Origin: Acidobacteria bacterium Ga0077551
GTDB taxonomy: Bacteria > Pseudomonadota > Alphaproteobacteria > Caulobacterales > Hyphomonadaceae
Direction: 5' to 3'
Length of the DNA: 64,000 nucleotides
NCBI GenBank assembly: GCA_001464545.1
Contig: LNFC01000014.1
Span: forward strand, 310,001-374,000
The notes below the pieces were generated by a model. It had not been told where the DNA came from, ran no database searches, and saw only the letters and a list, made by a program, of their open reading frames with translations. The first letter of the stretch is position 1. Each line of letters opens with the position of its first letter. Shown one piece after another: positions 16,913 through 25,057 of this stretch. The translations under genes and the position numbers were made by a program.

Positions 16913-18841
16913 TTACGAAGTCGCGCCCGGCTCGATGCGCGGCGCGTCAGGTTCTTCCGCCGCCCCCGGCATGTCCGGCACCATCGCCTGCAGCACCATC
17001 TGCTCGAACGCCCCCGGCAGGAACCGGTAAGCCACGAAATTCGAACGGGATTTCGGGAAGTTCAGCGGCAGGGGCGAGGCCGCGACCGGCTCGCGGTCCT
17101 CCTCATACGGCAGCTCAGCTGCTGCGTCAGAGTCCTTCAGCCGCCCGATCAGCGGGCTGCCAACAGCGCCCAGCTGCCGCTCGATGGTCGACGATGACAC
17201 GCTCGCCCGCTTGATGATCTTGCCCGCCTGCCAGGCAATCCGCAGCGTATTGAGGATTTGAGTATCGGCCTCCTTCGCCAGTTCCCCGCTCACCGGCAAG
17301 GCGAGGTAGACCTCATCAAAATGCGTGAACACATAAGGCCGCAGGAAGTTGAAATCCGGATTCTCCTGAATCTCGTGCGCGCCAGTGACCAGCGCGAGTG
17401 GCCGCTCTTTCTCCCCGCGCAGGTCACGCATCATCCGTGAGAAGGCCGCGAACTTTTCCCCCGGCTGGCTCCACAGCGCCGAGAGAAACAGCAGCGCGTC
17501 GATGACGATGGCGAGCCCCAGCGGCAGGGTGTCCTGCCGCCTCAATCCTTGCTGAGCCTCTACCAGCTCCTTGACATCCGTACTCGAAAGATTCTCGCTG
17601 TCTGTCTCTTCCGTACGCGTACCGAGCGCTTCGCGTATCGCATCACGGCGCACCGCCTCTTCGCGCTCAGTTTCGGTCTGCGTCTGCGGCCCGTCGACCA
17701 GACCGCGAACGGGCGTGGCCAGCGTGAACCAGAACCGGTCCAGCGCCTCGCGCGTCGCCTGTGCGCCGGCATAGCTTTCCAGCTGCGAAATCGGCAGCAC
17801 CGGCAGCGCCGCAAGGTCCGCCGCCACGCCATTCAGCTGGCTGGCAATCGTCGTGTTGTAGCACTTGAACTGGGCACCGGTGCCCTCCTCCACGCGCGTC
17901 AGAGAGGGGTTCGCGTACTCGCCCGCCCAAGTGCGCAGATCACCGATATAGTTCTGCACGCTCTGGCTGGTCGCCAGCGCTTCCAGTGTTGCACCTGCCT
18001 TGTTCGCCGCGCCGGCGGCGCTGCGGAACACCTGCTCGCGCTGCGCCGGCGTCACTTCGCTCGCGCCTTTCGCGCCGATCTCGCGCACGTTCTCGATGGA
18101 TGTACGCACAAGATCGGCCTCGCTGCGCACACTTGCGATCTGCGGCGTCAGCGCCATCACCAGCGCGTTGATCTCGCCCGCCCGCGCCGCCAGGTGGCGC
18201 GTGCGCGGCCCGTCGCCGCCGCCGGACACCTCGCCGCACTGATTGCCGCTGCTGCGCTCGATCTCCGACAGCGAGGTGAAGTTGGTGTTCAGTGTCGTCA
18301 GCGTCGCCAGCGTGCCCGCCAGCTGCGTATCCGCGACGGTGATCTCCCGGTCAAACACGGTGAGATAGCGCTCGGCATCGCCCACCGCCTGCGAGCGCGC
18401 TTCCAGCTGCGTCCAGTAAAACGCGAATCCGAAGCTCACCGAGATCAGCAGCGTCACCACATAGGTCAGAACCAGTGACATGCGCGGCCAGAAATTCCTC
18501 CCGGAACGGAACATCTCGCTGACCGAGTAGGCCATGATGATCGTCGTGGCGAAGATGAACAGGAACACGCCCAGCACGCCGAAGAAGCCGAAGCTGTTGT
18601 CGCCGGACTGCAGCACCTGCAGCATGCCCGTATAAGTGCCGATGAACGAGATGGTCACGAACACGGCGAGGCAGAACATCGGGATGGACGCGAAGATCGG
18701 CAGCGCTTTCGCCGCCGCCGCCATCCGGCCCATCTGCCGCGCGGTTGCGTCAATCGCGGCGCCTGCCTGCGAGGCGGCGCTGGGTCCTCCCCCACTGGAT
18801 GAACTGTCTTCGGTGCCGCTGCGTTGCCAGGGAAACTTCAA
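16913..18841 (-). CDS. Four-TM membrane protein coupled to a penicillin-binding protein, unknown family
   Basis: This 642-residue protein has three membrane helices near the N-terminus (about 47-70, 85-110 and 121-146), a long mainly helical segment of about 290 residues with coiled-coil character (DRE, LATLTTLNTNFTSL, VRTSIENVREIG) and two cysteines, a fourth helix at about 440-458 (LPLGLAIVIDALLFLSALW), and a cytosolic C-terminal domain of about 180 residues. The start is a TTG at 18841. It is supported by GGAGG about eight bases upstream and by the TTGA overlap with the upstream gene stop. That tight coupling suggests a complex with the penicillin-binding protein, perhaps as a regulator or scaffold. 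I cannot assign a family. Confidence 0.8.
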   Translation of the reverse strand: MKFPWQRSGTEDSSSSGGGPSAASQAGAAIDATARQMGRMAAAAKALPIFASIPMFCLAVFVTISFIGTYTGMLQVLQSGDNSFGFFGVLGVFLFIFATTIIMAYSVSEMFRSGRNFWPRMSLVLTYVVTLLISVSFGFAFYWTQLEARSQAVGDAERYLTVFDREITVADTQLAGTLATLTTLNTNFTSLSEIERSSGNQCGEVSGGGDGPRTRHLAARAGEINALVMALTPQIASVRSEADLVRTSIENVREIGAKGASEVTPAQREQVFRSAAGAANKAGATLEALATSQSVQNYIGDLRTWAGEYANPSLTRVEEGTGAQFKCYNTTIASQLNGVAADLAALPVLPISQLESYAGAQATREALDRFWFTLATPVRGLVDGPQTQTETEREEAVRRDAIREALGTRTEETDSENLSSTDVKELVEAQQGLRRQDTLPLGLAIVIDALLFLSALWSQPGEKFAAFSRMMRDLRGEKERPLALVTGAHEIQENPDFNFLRPYVFTHFDEVYLALPVSGELAKEADTQILNTLRIAWQAGKIIKRASVSSSTIERQLGAVGSPLIGRLKDSDAAAELPYEEDREPVAASPLPLNFPKSRSNFVAYRFLPGAFEQMVLQAMVPDMPGAAEEPDAPRIEPGATS

Positions 18842-21312
18842 GGTGCATCCTCCAGGAGATCACGTAGCAACACATCGGCGAGCGGCGCCAGAACGCCCCC
18901 GCCCATATCCTTGGTGAAGGCGCCGCGCGGCGAACCGGCGCCCAGCGAGATCACATAGGAATAGGCGCGCCCGTCCGCAAATTCGATCCCGCCCGCGATC
19001 CACAGGTCAGACTCGTCAAACGTGCCCCCTGCCGGACCGGACGAGACAGACCCAGTCTTGGCCACATGCACCGCCACTTCCTTGCGCGCCGCCGCGCACC
19101 AGCTCGACAGCCTCCGCAGCGTGCCATCCCGGGTGTCGCAGATCGGCTGGCTGAGCACCGCGCGCAGGAACTGCGCCTGCGCTTCGCCGATGCCCTCCTT
19201 CAGCGCCAGCGTGGTCCGCGCCGGCGTCTCCAGCCGGAAGGTAAAGTCGCCGCCCGCAACCGGCTCGATCAGCCGGTAGCGCTCCACGAAAAACGGCTGC
19301 GTCACCGCGCGCGTCTCGCCCCGCGCCGCCTGCAGCGTTGCTGCTGCCAGCCAGTGCACCGCGCGCGGCCGCCCGGCAAACCGCCCGAGCGCCAGGTTCG
19401 TCGCCATCGGCGTCTGCCGGTGGCGCTCCGGCAGGTAAAATCCCAGAGTGTCCATCAACTCGATCGTCCGCGCGAGCGTCGTGCCCTCGCCCAGCGCACG
19501 CACAACCGCCGGATTCAGCGACGATCCGAACGCCCGGCTCAGCGTCACCCGCGCCGGTGTCGCGCCCACGTCCGGTGTGGAGCACCGCTGCTGCAGCCCC
19601 GGCATGCACGCATTGCTCACCGTCCGGCCCGCATCGCTCGCCCCGCCTTCTGCCAGCAGCAAAGCCGCCGCCAGCTTTGCCACGGAGCCGACGGAGCGCG
19701 TCTCGAAACTTCGGTCATACGCCCCGCGCCCGAACCCCCGGATCATCGGGCGCGTTTCTCCGTACCCGGAATAGGCCGTCATCGCCGAAGTATTGTAATA
19801 CCGCACGATCCGCCCGTTCTCGTCCGCCGCCGCGATAACCAGCGCCGTGTCGCCTTCCTTGATGCTCAGGCTGCCAAGATCACTGACTACACGCTGCGGC
19901 AGCGCGCCTTTCCGGTAGCGCCCCGTCTTCTCGAGGTCCTCGCCAAGTGTCATCGCCGCCTCGCGGGCCCGCGCGCGGAACTCGGAATTCTTCGCCACGT
20001 CCAGCGTGACTTCCACCTCGCGCACCCTGCCGCGCCAGGGATGCGTGCCCTGCAGGCGCGTCGGTTGGCCCTTCACGGGCGGCGCTTCAACCGCCTTCGT
20101 CGCCTGCGCCGTCGCCAGCGGCGCCAGAAGATCCGTCAGTTCCGCCACCACTTCGCTCTGCAGGTTCGGTGCAAGCTCCTTCGCCAGCCGCATCGGCGCC
20201 AGCAACGGCGCCTCCGCCGTCATGCCATCCCGCCGCAGGATCTCCAGAAACGCTGCGTCCGTATGGCCTACATTCGCCGGCACGCGCAGCTCCGCCAGCC
20301 GCGCCTGCGTGGCCAGCCGCACGCGCTTGTCCTCGATCACGCGTGTCCCGTCCGCGAGGCGTGCCTCATCGCTCGCACACAGCAAAGCGCGCCGCTTGTC
20401 CTCTTCCACGCCGATCAAATCGTACAGGATTTCCGCGCGCCGCTCCTCGCTCGCCGGCCAGGCAATCGGCCGGCGCACCGCCGCCGCCAGCACCAGCTGC
20501 TCCGCCGGGTCCAGCTCCTCGGCGCGCTTTCCGAACAGGAACTGCCCCGCCGCGTAGACGCCGTAGATACTGCCCTGCTCGTCGCCCCCGCCCTGCACCA
20601 GCGGAATGTGCTGCGAGAACCAGCGCTCCAGCCCGCGCGTATCGCCGTCCTTCACGAGGTAGCGGTTGAGCACCGGCGCCTCGCTCAGCTCGTGCAGCTT
20701 GCGCCACATCGGATTGGAATTGCGCGAGTGCATTTTCCACATCGACCGCGCCAGCTGCATCTCGATGGTCGAGCCGCCGCGCTGGCTGACCGGCAGCCGC
20801 GCCAGATGCCCCACATCCACGCCGTAGCGGTTGCGCCACTCGCCCCGGTGGCGATCCTCCGTATACACCACGCAGCGCCAGAAGTACGGCGGCGCCTCCG
20901 CCACCGGCACGGCCTTGTGGTCCGGAGAGGCGCCGAACGGCGTCAGGTCCGTGCGCTCGAACTCGCCGAGGTGATCATTCTCCGTCTCCGGATGCACGAT
21001 GCCGAAATACCGCCCCTCGCTGTCATAGAGCGCCACGGCCTTCGCCCGTTGGTCGGCGAACTGGAACGCGTTCCACCGCGCCTTGCCATTGATCAGAAGG
21101 ACGCCGTTGAGCCAGCCGAACCAGAATAGCGCTCCGAAATACAGCCCGAACGCGATCAGCAGGAACACGCCCACGGTGCGGCGCTGGCCGCCTTTTACAG
21201 CAACAGCCGGCCCCCGCGTCGTCCACCGCGCGAGCCCGATGCCCACCTCGCGCACCGATTCGAAAATCCTCACGAGGAATCGCAACGGCGTCCGCTTTCC
21301 TTCTGGCAGCAA
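18838..21312 (-). CDS. Divergent bifunctional (class A) penicillin-binding protein
   Basis: This is a peptidoglycan glycosyltransferase/transpeptidase of 824 residues. One TM helix lies at about 47-70. The GT51 domain has its first motif degenerate (TEDRHRGEWRNRYGVD, Glu152 kept but without the normal EDxxFxxHxGxD spacing) and the second intact (RGGSTIEMQLARSMW, about 178-192). The transpeptidase domain has Ser543-V-A-Lys546, Ser598-L-Asn600 and Lys752-T-Gly754, so acylation should be possible. Two insertions rich in Ala/Leu separate the domains. The apparent start is a TTG with a weak ribosome-binding site. It is not one of the housekeeping class A proteins I would expect in a standard locus; its neighbours are accessory genes. 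Confidence 0.85.
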   Translation of the reverse strand: MLPEGKRTPLRFLVRIFESVREVGIGLARWTTRGPAVAVKGGQRRTVGVFLLIAFGLYFGALFWFGWLNGVLLINGKARWNAFQFADQRAKAVALYDSEGRYFGIVHPETENDHLGEFERTDLTPFGASPDHKAVPVAEAPPYFWRCVVYTEDRHRGEWRNRYGVDVGHLARLPVSQRGGSTIEMQLARSMWKMHSRNSNPMWRKLHELSEAPVLNRYLVKDGDTRGLERWFSQHIPLVQGGGDEQGSIYGVYAAGQFLFGKRAEELDPAEQLVLAAAVRRPIAWPASEERRAEILYDLIGVEEDKRRALLCASDEARLADGTRVIEDKRVRLATQARLAELRVPANVGHTDAAFLEILRRDGMTAEAPLLAPMRLAKELAPNLQSEVVAELTDLLAPLATAQATKAVEAPPVKGQPTRLQGTHPWRGRVREVEVTLDVAKNSEFRARAREAAMTLGEDLEKTGRYRKGALPQRVVSDLGSLSIKEGDTALVIAAADENGRIVRYYNTSAMTAYSGYGETRPMIRGFGRGAYDRSFETRSVGSVAKLAAALLLAEGGASDAGRTVSNACMPGLQQRCSTPDVGATPARVTLSRAFGSSLNPAVVRALGEGTTLARTIELMDTLGFYLPERHRQTPMATNLALGRFAGRPRAVHWLAAATLQAARGETRAVTQPFFVERYRLIEPVAGGDFTFRLETPARTTLALKEGIGEAQAQFLRAVLSQPICDTRDGTLRRLSSWCAAARKEVAVHVAKTGSVSSGPAGGTFDESDLWIAGGIEFADGRAYSYVISLGAGSPRGAFTKDMGGGVLAPLADVLLRDLLEDAP

Positions 21313-21375
21313 CCCGAAGGGAAACCTTAACGGAGATGAACAGCCTGTGAAGGCGCCGGACGCAGGCCGTAGGCT

Positions 21376-22164
21376 CTAGCGCTCTATCAGCTTCGTCCGC
21401 AGGTCGGCCTGTAGCGCGCTGTCGACCTTCAGCACGTCCACAAGATACCCGTCCAGCGACCCCGCCTTTGCGTTGATCGCACCAAACGCCCGGTCGAGAT
21501 ACTTCAGGTGCACGCCCATGAAAGGGCGGTAGACTTCGGCGGGAAGGTCCTTGCCGATCATCTGGTTGAAATGGGCCGCCGCTTCCGGCAGCCGCTGGTT
21601 CACGCCGACGGCCTCGTTGGTCAGGTCATAGTCCGCCCGCATATCGGCTTCGGACACGCCCAGAATGTGGTGCGTCAGCGCGCACAGGATGCCCGTGCGG
21701 TCCTTGCCCGCTGCGCAGTTCACCAGCCCCGCAGCCTCGCCCGGGGCTTCGGCCAGCTGCACGAACCAGTCACGGAACAGCGCCTGATGGTGCGCCTTGA
21801 AGGGCGCCTTCTCGTAATACTCGGCCATCCACTCGTCGGCGGCTTCTGCGTCGACGGTGACCTGCGTCAGGAACCGCATGTGCGGCGCCTCGCTCTCGCG
21901 CCCGCCATCATGGGTGATCACCACCGGCGGATTGAACCGGCTTTTCTGCTTGTCGCGCTCATCGGGGCGCCGCAGGTCCGCCTGCACATGGATGCCGAGC
22001 GCGTCCATCTTGGCGAGCTCGTCCTCGCTCGCCTCGGCATGGTGGCCTGACCGGTACAGCCGCCCCATCCGCACCCGGCCGCCGAACTGGCTTTCATAGC
22101 CGCCAAAGTCGCGGAAATTGCGGATCGTTTCAAAGGCGAGCAGGCGCGGGCGTTTGTTTGTCAT
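21376..22164 (-). CDS. Tyrosine phosphatase family protein (MptpB/Y_phosphatase3-like)
   Basis: This 262-residue phosphatase has the active-site loop NCAAGKDRTG, with Cys150 and Arg156, and the N-terminal signature NFRDFGGY common to the MptpB-like group that dephosphorylates phosphotyrosine or phosphoinositides. The general-acid region is EYYEKAPF. I start it at the ATG at 22164; an upstream in-frame start would add 21 residues without clear homology. It lies 63 bases upstream of the penicillin-binding-protein gene on the same strand and is divergent from the RyR-domain gene. It could reverse a phosphorylation signal within the island; no kinase gene is nearby. Confidence 0.88.
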   Translation of the reverse strand: MTNKRPRLLAFETIRNFRDFGGYESQFGGRVRMGRLYRSGHHAEASEDELAKMDALGIHVQADLRRPDERDKQKSRFNPPVVITHDGGRESEAPHMRFLTQVTVDAEAADEWMAEYYEKAPFKAHHQALFRDWFVQLAEAPGEAAGLVNCAAGKDRTGILCALTHHILGVSEADMRADYDLTNEAVGVNQRLPEAAAHFNQMIGKDLPAEVYRPFMGVHLKYLDRAFGAINAKAGSLDGYLVDVLKVDSALQADLRTKLIER

Positions 22165-22277
22165 GCCCCGGAGGTAAATCGCACCCGCCCCGCCGTCCAG
22201 TGACAATCCGGTGTCACGCCGGGGCAAGCAGCACCCGCCCCCTTGCCCCCCGCGCGCAATCCCCCGAAACTCTCCCC

Positions 22278-22631
22278 ATGCCTCTTCCGACCGACCATCT
22301 CGACGCTGTCGCCCGCACCGTCCACGAAGCCCTGCGCGGCTGGGCCGCCGCGCACGGCCAGCACGACATCCCCGCCTGGGACGAGGCGCCGGACTGGATG
22401 CACGCCTCCACCCGCGAGAGCGTCCGCCACGCCCTCGAACACCATGCCCCGAACGGGCGTACGCAGCACGACCAGTGGCTCGCCCAGAAGGTCCGCGATG
22501 GCTGGACCTACGGCCCCGTCAAGGACGCCGCCGCCAAGACCCATCCGCTGATGGTGCCTTACGATGATCTCCCCGAATGGGAACGCCGCAAGGACGCCCT
22601 GATCAACGCCCTCGCCCACGCGCTTGCCTGA
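22278..22631 (+). CDS. RyR-domain protein
   Basis: This 117-residue free-standing protein has a C-terminal RyR domain (residues about 62-103): HDQWLAQKVRDGWTYGPVKD, then KTHPLMVPYDDLPEWERRKD. This matches the W...K..DGW.YG...D...K.HP.L.PYD.L pattern seen in ryanodine receptors and in many bacterial conflict genes. RyR domains are proposed to bind nucleotide-derived signals; this is a prediction from comparative genomics. The ATG at 22278 begins the conserved part; the frame is open upstream to 22158. It sits on plus inside a minus-strand island, nine bases from the end of the convergent DUF1353 gene. Confidence 0.85.
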   Translation: MPLPTDHLDAVARTVHEALRGWAAAHGQHDIPAWDEAPDWMHASTRESVRHALEHHAPNGRTQHDQWLAQKVRDGWTYGPVKDAAAKTHPLMVPYDDLPEWERRKDALINALAHALA

Positions 22632-22640
22632 AGCCGTGCC

Positions 22641-23237
22641 TCAGGGGGCCGCCTTCTTCCCGCGCTTCGGCTTGGGCGGTGCCCAGGTGATATCGCCATT
22701 GCCATAGGGCGCCTCGACCGGATCGCCGGATTCTGTGTCGACGAACTTCCAGTCATCCTTCAGCCCATAGCCGCCGCCGCCGAACAGGCGCACCATCCGG
22801 TACATCAGCGAACGCCGGAATCCCGGCACGCCTGCATCCTTCATGGCGTTGAGGAACAGCCGGTCAGCCAGCCGCCGCGCCCTCTTCTGGCCGATCGCAT
22901 AGAGATAGTCATGCAGCACCGCCGCCGGCGCATGCCGCCCGAACGGCTGCACGATGAAATGGAAGATCGACGGGATCGACGCAAAGTCCGTCACGAAGCC
23001 GAGCGGCACTTCCACCGTGACCTCAATCCCGTGGACCGGGTGCACATAGGCATAGGGCCGCGTCACCACCGCCAGCGTGCGCCCCTGCTTCTCCATGTCG
23101 GACAGGATCGCCACCGCAATCAAATGCCGGCGCACCTCGCCCCGCCCCACATGCGTTGCAGCGCGCTTCGCCTGCACGGACTCCAGGCCCGAGGACTCAA
23201 GGTCCGTCACGCGCGGCGACATATCCACGAAAGGCAT
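22641..23237 (-). CDS. DUF1353 protein
   Basis: This 198-residue protein has the DUF1353 pattern: VTVEVPLGFVTDFASIP, then AAVLHDYLYAIGQ, then ADRLFLNAMKDAGVP and a VRLFGGGGYG end. DUF1353 proteins are common in tailed phages and conflict loci; the HD and D residues suggest a small metal-dependent or structural fold, but no activity is established. The ATG at 23237 has a GGGGAG ribosome-binding site. It follows the protease gene by 23 bases, so it is likely in the same transcript as the TIR, muramidase and protease genes. Confidence 0.82.
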   Translation of the reverse strand: MPFVDMSPRVTDLESSGLESVQAKRAATHVGRGEVRRHLIAVAILSDMEKQGRTLAVVTRPYAYVHPVHGIEVTVEVPLGFVTDFASIPSIFHFIVQPFGRHAPAAVLHDYLYAIGQKRARRLADRLFLNAMKDAGVPGFRRSLMYRMVRLFGGGGYGLKDDWKFVDTESGDPVEAPYGNGDITWAPPKPKRGKKAAP

Positions 23238-23260
23238 CGATCACTCCCCTTCAGCGACGC

Positions 23261-25048
23261 CTAAGGCGTGCTCAATCCCTTGGCCAGCCGGAACGCGTTG
23301 AACAGCGGCCGCAGCCAGAGGCCCTGGTTGGCATGATACTGCCCCGGCTGGCCGTTCAACCTCGGCCTTAATCCGCCCGCATGGTGCAGCCCGATCAGCT
23401 CCATCGTCCGGCTGTTGAACACCGGGCTGCCGGAGTTTCCGGGCTCGGTCGGCGCCAGGTAATGCAGGCGCCTCGGCTCGGGACCAGGCACCGTCCCGAC
23501 ACGGACATTTTCGTAGTCCAGCAGCTGGTTGTCGCTCAGGGAAATCGAAAGCTCCCGCCCCAGCGGATACCCGATGACATACACCGTGGTCGGCTTCTCG
23601 ACATACTGGCGCTGCCCGGTCTTGCTCTCCACCTCTTCGCGCTGCTTGAGCTTTGGCAAACCCTCAGCCAGCTTCAGCATGCCGCCAAGGTTGCGCAGAT
23701 CCGGATAGCGCGGGGTATTCTGCCGTATGCGGAATATGGACACATCATGCTCGGTCTTTGGCGAGCTCCACAGAATTTCGTCCAGCGGAAACTCGTCTGT
23801 GAAGTTCGCCGCATCGAACCGCACCCGGCCATCCCCCGGCGCCATCGCTGCCCGGTCCGCAGGATCCGGGGAGACGACATGGGCATTGGTCAGGAACAGG
23901 ACCTCTCCTTTCAAGGAGTCATGCACGCTTTCGCCATTCAGCAGGAAGCCGGTGCCGAACGTCGCATCGCGCGATTGCACCGTGTCCATCATCACCCGCC
24001 CAACCGTGCGGGAGTATTCGATGATCTGTTGCAGGCGCCGGATGCCGTAGGGGCCTTCCTTGCCGAACACTTTCTCGTACTGACCCTGCGCGCCGGCAGC
24101 CGCCTGCGTTCCCACGACATCGGCCGCTTCGACGCTTTCAGGCGGCGCCAGCAACTCACGCGCCTGCACATTGCTCAGCCGGATGGCGCCCTGGTCTGAC
24201 GCCATCAGCGCATAGCGCAGCAGGTTGGTGATCTCCGCCTTGTCCGCGTCGCCCGGCGTGATGCCCCAAACCTGTTCGAACTGACGCAGCGTGCCGTTGA
24301 TCGCAAACGCATCCCCTTGCGCGAGTTCCAGATAGCGCCGGATCTTCTCCTTCGCCTCTTCCCAGCGCCCGAGATGCGCATAGGCCTCCGCCGCCGAGGC
24401 GACGTGCCAGTAGTCCGACTTATTGTCCGGATCCAGACTATTGATGATCTCGTTGGCGATATCGTTCGGCGGCACCGCCAGTGGCAGGAAATACTGCCCG
24501 CGCTGCGCCATCGCCGACAACGCCAGAAGGTTGCCGCCCGGGAAGTAGGCGCCCGCCGAACCCCGCAGCCGCGCAAACGCAAAACCGTAGGCCGCGGCCG
24601 ACTTCTTCAGGAATCCCTCGCACACATCCCGCGCTGCCGGCGGCCGGCGCTGCGAGGCAATCACGTAGAGCTGCTTGTAGACGCGGCCCTCAAGGCTCCA
24701 GCAGTCCGCCTCCGTCACGGCGTCCGCCTCTTCCTGCGCGGCCTTGCGCGCTTCCAGCACCAGCGCCGCCGCCGGGATCAGCGCATTGCGCTCCACCAGT
24801 GCCTGCGCATGGAACTGCAGCAGCCAGCCGCGCCGCACACCGACCGCTTCGAGAAACTGCGTCGCCAGTTCAAGCGCCGTATGCGCCCGCATCGTCCGCA
24901 GCGCCTTCAGCCCCGCACGCAGCTCTTTTGATCCGCCATCCTGCGAGGCGATCACCGCGTCGGCCAGCGCGGCCGCCTTCGCCGCCAGTTCGGCCTCATT
25001 GCCAAGCGCCGCCGCCTGAAGATCACCAAGAGCCTGCGCCAGGGTCAT
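23261..25048 (-). CDS. Trypsin-like protease with N-terminal TRAF-binding-like (TPR-S/DUF4071-type) helical domain
   Basis: This 595-residue protein has two parts. Residues about 1-290 are helical repeats containing CWSLEGRVYKQLYVIAS, an AYFPGGN segment and SDYWHVASAAEAYAHLG. These are the landmarks I associate with the MAP3K TRAF-binding (TPR-S) domain found in bacterial conflict proteins. Residues about 345-560 are a trypsin-like domain with the complete triad His390 (LTNAHVV), Asp435 (EHDVSIFRI) and Ser539 (EPGNSGSP). There is no signal peptide, so it should act in the cytosol. It starts nine bases after the muramidase-fusion gene. It may be a signal-activated effector or processing protease of the island; this is inferred from domain logic. 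Confidence 0.87.
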   Translation of the reverse strand: MTLAQALGDLQAAALGNEAELAAKAAALADAVIASQDGGSKELRAGLKALRTMRAHTALELATQFLEAVGVRRGWLLQFHAQALVERNALIPAAALVLEARKAAQEEADAVTEADCWSLEGRVYKQLYVIASQRRPPAARDVCEGFLKKSAAAYGFAFARLRGSAGAYFPGGNLLALSAMAQRGQYFLPLAVPPNDIANEIINSLDPDNKSDYWHVASAAEAYAHLGRWEEAKEKIRRYLELAQGDAFAINGTLRQFEQVWGITPGDADKAEITNLLRYALMASDQGAIRLSNVQARELLAPPESVEAADVVGTQAAAGAQGQYEKVFGKEGPYGIRRLQQIIEYSRTVGRVMMDTVQSRDATFGTGFLLNGESVHDSLKGEVLFLTNAHVVSPDPADRAAMAPGDGRVRFDAANFTDEFPLDEILWSSPKTEHDVSIFRIRQNTPRYPDLRNLGGMLKLAEGLPKLKQREEVESKTGQRQYVEKPTTVYVIGYPLGRELSISLSDNQLLDYENVRVGTVPGPEPRRLHYLAPTEPGNSGSPVFNSRTMELIGLHHAGGLRPRLNGQPGQYHANQGLWLRPLFNAFRLAKGLSTP

Positions 25049-25057
25049 GTCCCGCTC

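Noticed and set aside
19066-21129. 687-codon open frame on plus opposite the PBP gene
   Set aside because: Arg/Gln/Pro-rich with no motif; the minus strand carries recognisable PBP motifs, so this is an artefact of high GC.
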